Shown: positions 1-5,489 of the stretch, piece after piece | How the letters are laid out: every line of letters starts with the position of its first letter | Position numbering within the stretch: position 1 is the stretch's first letter | Assembly: GCA_041612035.1 (NCBI GenBank) | Contig: JBFILX010000145.1 | Coordinates: forward strand, 1 to 6,065 | DNA from: SZUA-320 sp041612035 | Lineage (GTDB): Bacteria > Gemmatimonadota > Gemmatimonadetes > Gemmatimonadales > GWC2-71-9 | DNA length: 6,065 nucleotides | Direction of reading: 5' to 3' | The notes under the pieces: model-generated | What the model was told of the DNA's origin: nothing | What the model saw: only the letters and a program-made list of their open reading frames with translations | Databases searched by the model: none | Translations under genes and position numbers: made by a program

Positions 1-355
1 CCAGACGTCCCTGCAGGAACTGCGGCGGGGCAGCATGGGGACGGCGCGGGCCGGGTTCCAGGAGTTCCTGGGGACCTACCCGACCCACGCGCTCGTGCCC
101 GACGCGCTGTACTTCGTGGGCGAGACCTTCGTGCGGGAGCGGCCCGACTCGGCCGCGGCCTACTACCGGATGGTGGTGAACCGCTTCGCCGAGTCGTCGC
201 GGGCCGCGGAGGCGCTCTACAAGACCGGGCTCCTGGCGGAGCAGCAGGGCGACCGCGCGGGGGCCCGGACCGCATACCAGGGGGTGATCCAGCAGTACCC
301 CCGCTCCGACCTCGCCACGCTCGCCCGGGATCGGCTGGCCGCCCTCCGGCCCTGA
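1..355 (+). CDS. cpoB: Tol-Pal system protein CpoB/YbgF-like, C-terminal part (5'-truncated)
   Basis: Only the last 117 residues are present. The frame is open from base 2 and ends at TGA 353-355, so the Met at base 35 is internal and the true start lies upstream of the window. The sequence consists of about three TPR-like helical pairs, each ending in a YP/RF-type turn (FLGTYP, VVNRFAESS, VIQQYPRSD). The spacing and wording match the C-terminal TPR domain of E. coli CpoB: an A-L-Y-K-x-G helix, then GD-x-A-x-A-x-x-A-Y-Q-x-V-I-x-x-YP, ending in A-x-x-R-L. In the known family, CpoB is periplasmic and coordinates peptidoglycan synthesis with Tol-Pal-driven outer-membrane constriction. The signal peptide and N-terminal coiled coil would lie outside the window. 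It ends 18 bp before the next gene, suggesting an operon. Alternative: another periplasmic TPR protein such as a BamD-like one; the C-terminal pattern favours CpoB. Confidence 0.78.
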   Translation, partial: QTSLQELRRGSMGTARAGFQEFLGTYPTHALVPDALYFVGETFVRERPDSAAAYYRMVVNRFAESSRAAEALYKTGLLAEQQGDRAGARTAYQGVIQQYPRSDLATLARDRLAALRP

Positions 356-373
356 TCCCGGCAACGGCCGGCG

Positions 374-1102
374 ATGCGCCCCCCCTCCGGTGAGATGCCG
401 TTCCTCGACCACCTCGAGGAACTGCGGCTCCGGATCCTGCGGGCGCTGGCCGGCCTGATCGCGGGGTTCGGTGTCGGGCTGCTGCTGGTCCAGCGGTTCC
501 GCCTGGTCCAGCTCCTGAAGGAGCCGATCGCCCCCTACCTGCCGGACGGCAAGCTCGTGGTCCTGAGCCCCACCGATCCGATCATGATCGTGCTCAAGCT
601 CTCGTTCGTGACGGGCCTGGTGCTGGCCTCCCCTTGGATCATCTGGCAGATCTGGGCCTTCCTCTCGCCCGCCCTCTACGAGCGGGAGCGCAAGGCCCTG
701 GTGCCGTCCCTGTTCGTGGGGCTGCTGCTCTTCCTTGCCGGCGCCCTCGCGGCGTGGGTCTTCGTGGTGCCCCAGGCCCTCCGGGTGCTGCTCAGCTTCC
801 AGACCGAGTCGTTCAGCACGCTGATCACCTACGAGAAGTACTTCGGCTTCGTGATGCAGATCGTGCTCGCGATGGGCATCTCCGCCGAGCTGCCCCTCCT
901 GATGATCCTGCTGGCCGCGCTGGGGGTGGTGACCCCCGCCGGCCTCGGCCGGTTCCGCCGGGTGGCGGTGGTGCTGGCGTTCGTGGCCGGCTCGGTCCTC
1001 TCGCCCGGGGCCGACGTCTTCTCGATGCTGATGATGACCCTCCCCCTGCTGGTGCTGTACGAGGTGGGCCTGGCGGGGGCGGTGATCGCGCACCGTCGCC
1101 AG
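374..1102 (+). other. tatC: TatC domain (Sec-independent translocase core subunit)
   Basis: Residues 1-242. TatC is the multispanning core of the twin-arginine translocase. In the known family it recognises RR signal peptides at the cytoplasmic face and, with TatA/TatB, exports folded proteins. Visible hallmarks are the cytoplasmic N-terminal helix with LDHLEELRLR (Glu16-Leu17-Arg18, equivalent to the E-L-R of E. coli TatC), the first periplasmic loop ending in TM2 with SPWIIWQIWAFLSPALY, and Glu105 in the following YERERK loop, corresponding to the signal-binding E103 region. TM4 carries buried Glu172 (GISAELP), matching E. coli Glu170. The TM5-TM6 hairpin has LSPGADVFSM, followed by LYEVG. 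Approximate membrane segments are 21-40, 73-97, 110-134, 156-183, 196-212 and 214-240. Six segments with N and C termini inside is standard. No tatA or tatB is in the window. Confidence 0.93.
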
Positions 1103-3871
1103 TTGCGCAAGCAGGCGGCGACGATCCTGGCGGTCGTGGTCCTGGCCGCCGCCCCGGCGGGGGGGCTGGCGGCGCAGGAGCCCCAGCGCCCGCCGGTCCC
1201 GGCCCAGGCGCCCGGCGATACGGGGCAGGGCGCCCGGGTGGACACCGCGGCGGCCCGCCGGCTGGGGCTGCCCTCGGCCCCGGGAAAGAGCTTCCTCCCC
1301 CCCGACTCGGTCATGGCGGCGCTGCTCCGGCGCGAGGGCTTCCTCACGACCCGGTACCTGGCGGACACCGCCCTGGTGTCGGGGGTCCGGCGGGGCGTGC
1401 GACTCAGCGGCAACGCCATGACCGAACGGCGCGGGGCGGTCATGGAGGCGGAGGCGATCAGCTACGTGGAGGACGCCTGCGACCTGGTGGCCCTGGGCGA
1501 TCCCCGCCTCTTCGACCAGGGGTCGGTCCTGATCGGCGGCCAGATCCGGTACGACACCTGCCGCGACCGCGGGCTGGTGGACGACGCGCTCACCTCGTTC
1601 AGCGAGACCGGCGCCAACTGGTTCGTGCGCGGCAACCTCGGGGTGGATTCGCTGTCCAGCCGGCTCTTCGCCGCCTCCAGCGAGATCACCAGCTGCGACC
1701 TGCCCCAGCCCCACTACCACTTCGCGGCCAAGGAGGTGAAGTGGGTGTCGAAGTCGCTCCTGGTGGCGCGGCCCGCGGTGCTCTACATCCGGGACGTCCC
1801 GGTCATGTGGATCCCGTTCATCTTCCAGGAGACCAAGCCGGGGCGCCGCTCGGGCATCCTGGTGCCCCAGTTCGGCTTCAACGACATCGTCCGGACCAAC
1901 CCCGGGTACAACCGCCAGGTCACCGACTTCGGCTACTACTGGGCCCTCAGCGACTACGTGGACGTCGCGGCCCGGTTCGACTGGTACGCCAAGCGGTACT
2001 TCCGGTTCAGCGCGGCCACCCAGTACAAGGTGCTCGACCGGTTCATCGACGGGAACCTGGAGTTCAGCCGGCAGGCCGAGAGCGGGGGCTCCACCTCCAT
2101 CGGGGTCCGCTGGAACCACCGGCAGACGTTCAACCTGTCCACCTCGCTCAACATCGGCCTCAACTTCAGCAGCAATACCCGGGTGGTGAGCCAGAACGCC
2201 ATCGACCCGTTCCTCAACACCCAGCAGCTCGCCAGCGACGCCAACTTCACCAAACGCTTCGGCTGGGGGACCCTGACCCTGGGCGGCCGGCGCCGGCAGA
2301 CGCTGGGCGACGACCAGGTCTCCCAGCAGTTCCCCTCGATCGCCCTCACCCCCAAGCCGATCGACCTGGGGTCCCGGGCCACCTGGTCGCCCACCGTCAA
2401 CTTCAGCAATGACCAGAGCACGGGGGCCCGGACCTTCCTGGTCATCCCGCGGGTGGCGGGCGGCGCCGATTCGGTGGAGATCCGGCCCCAGACGCGGACC
2501 TCCCTGCTCACCTTCGACACCCCGCTCCGGGTGGGGTCGTTCAACTGGCGGAACGCCCTCTCCCTGACCGACCGGGAGCAGACCACCCCCAGCACCTTCC
2601 AGGAGAAGGTGCCGAACGAGGCGACCCCCGATCCGACCGACTCGGTCACGGTGACCCGGGTCGCGGCGGGCACCTTCGCCACCGAACTCACCTGGGACAC
2701 CGGGATCAACCTGCCGCTGCTGTTCCGGAGCACCTGGAAGATCACCCCCAGCGTGGGCGTGGCGAACACCACCGCGGGCCCCTTCGCCATCCGGAACGAA
2801 CGGACCGACGGCCGCTGGGTGACCCAGGGCAAGCGCTTCGCCTTCGGGCTCTCCGCGGCCCCGACCTTCTTCGCGCTGTTCCCCGGGGTCGGCCCGGTGG
2901 ACCGGATCCGGCACAGCGTGCAGCCGCTCATCAGCTGGTCGTACTCGCCGGAGGCGGCGGTACCCGAGGAGTACGCCCGCGCGGTGGCCCGCGGCAGTCA
3001 GCCGCCGCAGCTGCTCAGCCCGCCCACCCAGACGCTCACCGTCTCGCTCAACCAGAACTTCGAGGCGAAGGAGCGCCCGGCGCCGGGCGACACCGTCGGC
3101 GCCACACCGCCGCGGAAGTTCCGGATTCTGGGCATCAACACCAGCGGCGTGACCTTCGACATCGAGCAGGCCAAGCAGCCGGGCAAGACCGGCTGGGTCA
3201 CCCAGACCCTCAGCAACACGCTGCAGAGCGATCTGCTCCCGGGGTTCAGCCTGGCCCTCACCCATGACCTGTGGCGCGGCACCGCGGGGCTCGACACCGC
3301 CTCGTTCGACCCGTTCCTCCAGAGCGTGAGCGCCAGCTTCGCGCTGTCGGGCCAGACCCTGCGCGGCATCGGCGGCCTGTTCGGACTGGGCGGCGGCGAC
3401 CCGGCCCCGCCAGGCGCCCGGCCCGCCACCGCGCCGCAGCCGACCTCCTACATCACCGACCCGCGGGCCGGGATCCAGGGACGCAGCCTGGCCATGAGCA
3501 ACCTGCTGAGCGGGGCCCGGCGGCCATTCAGCGCCACCGTGAACGTCTCGATCACCCGGGCCCGCCCCCTGCCGGAGGACGAAACGGGGGAGGGCCAGGC
3601 GGTCGGCCCGTCGGGCAACAGCAACCTCGGGTTCAGCACCAGCTTCTCGCCCACCCGCTACTGGGGGGTCTCCTGGACCACCCAGTACGACATCACGAAC
3701 AAGGAGTTCGCCGCCCAGATCGTCCGCCTGGAGCGGGACATGCACGACTGGCGGGCGGGGTTCAACTTCGTGCGGAACCCCAACGGGAACTTCGCCTTCT
3801 ACTTCTCGGTGCACCTGATCGACATGCCCGACATCAAGCTCGATTACAACCAGACCACCATCTCGCGCTGA
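374..3871 (+). CDS. tatC-lptD: TatC-LptD in-frame fusion ORF (possible polyprotein)
   Basis: A single 1165-codon frame runs from ATG 374 to TGA 3869-3871 without a stop. Residues 1-242 are a full-length TatC and residues about 268-1165 are a full-length LptD-like outer-membrane protein. Residues about 241-267 between them form a signal peptide. Neither part looks decayed, and codon use stays strongly GC3-biased across the join. TatC normally ends near residue 240-260 and LptD is normally a separate protein of about 800-950 residues, so this is two standard-length proteins joined rather than truncated. An uncut product is implausible because TatC lives in the inner membrane and LptD in the outer. 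The likely explanations are signal-peptidase processing, an internal start for LptD, or a lost stop or sequence error. Start choice: no good ribosome binding site is visible at ATG 374; ATG 395 (Met8) is a possible alternative because the TatC homology begins at about residue 9. The stop overlaps the hutH start by one base. Confidence 0.85.
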   Translation: MRPPSGEMPFLDHLEELRLRILRALAGLIAGFGVGLLLVQRFRLVQLLKEPIAPYLPDGKLVVLSPTDPIMIVLKLSFVTGLVLASPWIIWQIWAFLSPALYERERKALVPSLFVGLLLFLAGALAAWVFVVPQALRVLLSFQTESFSTLITYEKYFGFVMQIVLAMGISAELPLLMILLAALGVVTPAGLGRFRRVAVVLAFVAGSVLSPGADVFSMLMMTLPLLVLYEVGLAGAVIAHRRQLRKQAATILAVVVLAAAPAGGLAAQEPQRPPVPAQAPGDTGQGARVDTAAARRLGLPSAPGKSFLPPDSVMAALLRREGFLTTRYLADTALVSGVRRGVRLSGNAMTERRGAVMEAEAISYVEDACDLVALGDPRLFDQGSVLIGGQIRYDTCRDRGLVDDALTSFSETGANWFVRGNLGVDSLSSRLFAASSEITSCDLPQPHYHFAAKEVKWVSKSLLVARPAVLYIRDVPVMWIPFIFQETKPGRRSGILVPQFGFNDIVRTNPGYNRQVTDFGYYWALSDYVDVAARFDWYAKRYFRFSAATQYKVLDRFIDGNLEFSRQAESGGSTSIGVRWNHRQTFNLSTSLNIGLNFSSNTRVVSQNAIDPFLNTQQLASDANFTKRFGWGTLTLGGRRRQTLGDDQVSQQFPSIALTPKPIDLGSRATWSPTVNFSNDQSTGARTFLVIPRVAGGADSVEIRPQTRTSLLTFDTPLRVGSFNWRNALSLTDREQTTPSTFQEKVPNEATPDPTDSVTVTRVAAGTFATELTWDTGINLPLLFRSTWKITPSVGVANTTAGPFAIRNERTDGRWVTQGKRFAFGLSAAPTFFALFPGVGPVDRIRHSVQPLISWSYSPEAAVPEEYARAVARGSQPPQLLSPPTQTLTVSLNQNFEAKERPAPGDTVGATPPRKFRILGINTSGVTFDIEQAKQPGKTGWVTQTLSNTLQSDLLPGFSLALTHDLWRGTAGLDTASFDPFLQSVSASFALSGQTLRGIGGLFGLGGGDPAPPGARPATAPQPTSYITDPRAGIQGRSLAMSNLLSGARRPFSATVNVSITRARPLPEDETGEGQAVGPSGNSNLGFSTSFSPTRYWGVSWTTQYDITNKEFAAQIVRLERDMHDWRAGFNFVRNPNGNFAFYFSVHLIDMPDIKLDYNQTTISR
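1094..1174 (+). other. Internal Sec-type signal peptide at the TatC/LptD junction, with possible LptD start codon
   Basis: Residues 241-267 have the three parts of a signal peptide: a basic n-region (RRQLRK), a hydrophobic core (AATILAVVVLAAA) and a short c-region ending GLAA before QEP. A signal peptidase I cut is likely after Ala266 or Ala267. A proline-rich linker (about 268-285) follows, as is common at the start of a mature periplasmic protein. Within it, TTG 1103-1105 (Leu244) is an in-frame possible start that would give M-RKQAATILAVVV, a textbook signal peptide and a 922-residue LptD. I found no other in-frame TTG in the ORF. GTG 1082-1084 (Val237) is a second candidate. No convincing ribosome binding site stands before either. 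Topology fits cleavage in the fusion: TatC ends in the cytoplasm, so the hydrophobic core would be a seventh, N-in segment with its cleavage site outside. Confidence 0.65.
1103..3871 (+). other. lptD: LptD-like LPS-assembly outer-membrane protein region
   Basis: LptD is the outer-membrane end of the Lpt bridge; its periplasmic jellyroll receives LPS and its barrel inserts it into the outer leaflet. Residues about 330-485 look like the OstA/LptA-type jellyroll, with short beta repeats such as NAMTERRGAVMEAEAISYVE and the family phrase EITSCDLPQPHYHFAAKEVK. The jellyroll-barrel hinge is clear: LYIRDVPVMWIPFIFQ (Pro476, Pro481), then GRRSGILVPQFG at 490-501, matching the VPxxxxPF and RRSGFLxP signatures of LptD. 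The rest, about 500-1165, is rich in alternating aromatic/polar strands typical of a large barrel. SLNQNFEAK (891-899) followed by KFRILGINTSGVTFD resembles the LptD form I associate with Bacteroidota and Gemmatimonadota. There are only three cysteines (369, 396, 441), all in the jellyroll. A Gly/Pro-rich insert (about 1005-1023) looks like a long loop. No lptE is visible in the window. Confidence 0.85.
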
Positions 3872-5400
3872 TGCCCGCGCCCCTGGTACTCGACGGCCGG
3901 TCCCTTACCCCCGACGACCTGGTCCGCGCGGCCCGGGACCCCTCGGTGCGGGTGACCGCGGCGCCCCAGGCCCTCCAGGCGCTTGGCGCGACCCGGGCCA
4001 CGGTGGAGGCGGCCCTGCACCGGGGGGAGACGGTTTACGGGGTGAACACCGGGTTCGGCAAGCTGGCCAGCGTGCGGATCGCCCCCGACGACCTGGACCG
4101 GCTGCAGCTCAACCTGATCCGGAGCCACGCCGCCGGGGTGGGCGATCCGCTGCCGGCCGAGGTGGTCCGGGCGATGATGGTGCTCCGCGCCAACGTGCTC
4201 CTGCGGCCGACCAGCGGGGTCCGCCCGGCCCTGGTGGAAGCCCTGCTCGCCCTCGCCAACGCGGGGGTGATGCCGGTGGTGCCGTCGCAGGGGAGCGTCG
4301 GGGCGAGCGGTGACCTGGCGCCGCTCAGCCACCTCGCCCTGGCCCTGCTGGGCGAAGGGGAGACGATCGTGGACGGGACCCGGGGGTCGGCCGCGGAGGC
4401 ACTCCGCCGTGCCCGCCTCACGCCCTTCGCCCTCGCGCCCAAGGAGGGGCTGGCGTTCATCAACGGGACCCAGGCCCAGACCGCCCTGCTCGGCCTGCTG
4501 GTCCACGATGCGCGGGTGCTGTGGCGCTCGGCGCTGGGCGCCGCCGCCATGAGCCTCGAGGCCCTGCGGGGCACGCCCACCCCACTCGACCCGCGGATCC
4601 ACGCCAACCGGCCCCATGCCGGGCAGGTCCGGGCCGCCGCGCTCATGCGCGACCTCCTGGCGGGCAGCGCGATCCGCGAAAGCCACCGGGAGGACGACCC
4701 CCGCGTCCAGGACGCCTACAGCCTGCGGTGCACTCCCCAGGTGCTGGGGGCCGTCGGGGACGCCATCGAGTTCGCAGCCGCCACCCTGGCGGTGGAGCTG
4801 AACGCCTCCACCGACAACCCGCTGGTCCTCGACGGCGAGGTCCTCTCCGGCGGGAACTTCCATGGCCAGCCCGTGGCCCAGGCCCTCGACGTGCTCGCCA
4901 TCGGGCTCACCACCCTGCAGGCCCTCAGCGAGCGCCGGGTGGAGCGGCTGGTGAACCCCGACCTGTCGCAGGGGCTCCCGGCCTTCCTCACCGACGATCC
5001 CGGGCTCTCGTCGGGGTACATGATGGTGCAGATCACCGCCGCCGCCCTGGTCGCCGAATCCCGGGCGCTGGCCCACCCGGCCAGCATCGGCTCGATCCCC
5101 ACCGACGCCAACCAGGAGGACTTCGTGCCCATGGGCATGGCGGCGGGGTTCAAGGCCGGGCGCATCCTCACCAACGCCCAGCGGGTGGTGGCGGCGGAGT
5201 TCCTCTGCGCCGCCCAGGGCCTGGAGTTCCTGAAGCCGCTCGCCCCCGGGGGCGGCGTGGCCCGGCTGGCCGCGCTCGTCCGGGGCGAGCGCGGGGCAGG
5301 GGTCCCCCCCCTCGGCCCGGACCGGGTCCCCGCGACCGACCTGGAGCGGCTCTTCCGCGCCGTCGCTGACGGGCTGCTCGACCCGGTCCAGGCCGGCTGA
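3871..5400 (+). CDS. hutH: Histidine ammonia-lyase (histidase)
   Basis: A 509-residue protein of normal HutH length. It converts L-histidine to trans-urocanate and ammonia, the first step of histidine breakdown, in the cytoplasm as a tetramer. The MIO cofactor triad Ala145-Ser146-Gly147 lies in GSVGASGDLAPLSH. Other active-site elements are visible: Tyr56 in YGVNTGFG, the SHAAG segment (His86), Asn198 in FINGTQ, the QDAYSLRC segment (Gln280, Tyr283, Arg286), Phe330 in GGNFHG, and Glu416 in NQEDF. The Glu at 416 and SH at 85-86 favour histidase over phenylalanine or tyrosine ammonia-lyase. Phe418 stands where well-known histidases have His (QEDHVSM). Start: the frame is open about 600 bases further upstream, but family homology begins at MPAPLVLDG. 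ATG 3871 shares its A with the preceding TGA, so translation is probably coupled to lptD. No hutU, hutI, hutG or hut regulator is present. A histidine-like lyase with altered specificity or a 2,3-aminomutase is a minor alternative. Confidence 0.96.
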   Translation: MPAPLVLDGRSLTPDDLVRAARDPSVRVTAAPQALQALGATRATVEAALHRGETVYGVNTGFGKLASVRIAPDDLDRLQLNLIRSHAAGVGDPLPAEVVRAMMVLRANVLLRPTSGVRPALVEALLALANAGVMPVVPSQGSVGASGDLAPLSHLALALLGEGETIVDGTRGSAAEALRRARLTPFALAPKEGLAFINGTQAQTALLGLLVHDARVLWRSALGAAAMSLEALRGTPTPLDPRIHANRPHAGQVRAAALMRDLLAGSAIRESHREDDPRVQDAYSLRCTPQVLGAVGDAIEFAAATLAVELNASTDNPLVLDGEVLSGGNFHGQPVAQALDVLAIGLTTLQALSERRVERLVNPDLSQGLPAFLTDDPGLSSGYMMVQITAAALVAESRALAHPASIGSIPTDANQEDFVPMGMAAGFKAGRILTNAQRVVAAEFLCAAQGLEFLKPLAPGGGVARLAALVRGERGAGVPPLGPDRVPATDLERLFRAVADGLLDPVQAG

Positions 5401-5406
5401 GGCTGC

Positions 5407-5424
5407 TTGCCCGGGGTCGGGCAG
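5407..5424 (+). terminator. Short GC hairpin just after hutH, possible weak terminator
   Basis: Six perfect pairs (TGCCCG at 5408-5413 with CGGGCA at 5418-5423) plus an outer T-G wobble enclose the four-base loop GGGT, starting seven bases after the hutH stop. No run of T follows, only the mixed stretch CTTCCTATCTTATG, so intrinsic termination would be weak. It overlaps the proposed -35 box of the next gene, and short GC inverted repeats are common by chance at this base composition. Confidence 0.3.
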
Positions 5425-5435
5425 CTTCCTATCTT
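5407..5435 (+). promoter_or_regulatory. Candidate sigma-70-type promoter for the TPR gene
   Basis: TTGCCC (5407-5412) and TATCTT (5430-5435) each match four of six positions of the TTGACA and TATAAT consensus and are separated by exactly 17 bases. They sit in the only AT-richer island of the window, at the only gap longer than 20 bp. The start of transcription would fall near 5442, giving a leader of about 45 bases before ATG 5486. The -35 lies inside the hairpin. The proposal rests on consensus matching alone. Confidence 0.4.
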
Positions 5436-5489
5436 ATGAATCTGCAAGGTTTTCCACTCTTTCTCCCCATGCCCCGTCGAGCGGAATGA
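5436..5489 (+). other. Mini-ORF of 17 codons overlapping the TPR gene start
   Basis: ATG 5436 opens a frame reading MNLQGFPLFLPMPRRAE and stopping at TGA 5487-5489. That stop overlaps the TPR gene's ATG (5486-5488) as ATGA. A second ATG at 5469 in the same frame would give MPRRAE. Neither has a purine-rich ribosome binding site, and if the proposed promoter is right, ATG 5436 lies upstream of the transcript start. It could be a coupling leader peptide or chance. Confidence 0.15.

Noticed and set aside
1082..1085. GTGA, which could be a TatC stop overlapping an LptD start if a frameshift had occurred
   Set aside because: The TGA is in the third frame, where the preceding codons read RWAWRR. 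The ORF frame gives the proper TatC ending LYEVGLAGAVIAHRR, so TatC is not frameshifted before this point.
634..2412. Long + strand ORF (592 codons) inside tatC-lptD
   Set aside because: It is the +1 shadow of the real frame: the product is almost all Pro, Gly, Arg and Ala with no domain, as expected from GC-rich code read out of frame.
1954..2931. Minus-strand ORF of 325 codons opposite lptD
   Set aside because: Ser/Arg/Val-rich antisense translation with no domain or start signal; the barrel on the + strand is convincing.
3271..3870. Upstream extension of the hutH frame (open 200 codons before ATG 3871)
   Set aside because: The extension is Arg/Pro-rich shadow of lptD, histidase homology begins at 3871, and the extended protein would be far longer than the family.
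3844..5076. Minus-strand ORF of 410 codons opposite hutH
   Set aside because: The product is Gly/Gln/His/Arg-rich with no recognisable domain, antisense to a strongly recognised gene.
4521..5369. + strand ORF of 282 codons in hutH
   Set aside because: Out-of-frame shadow, Pro/Arg/Gly-rich, no domain.
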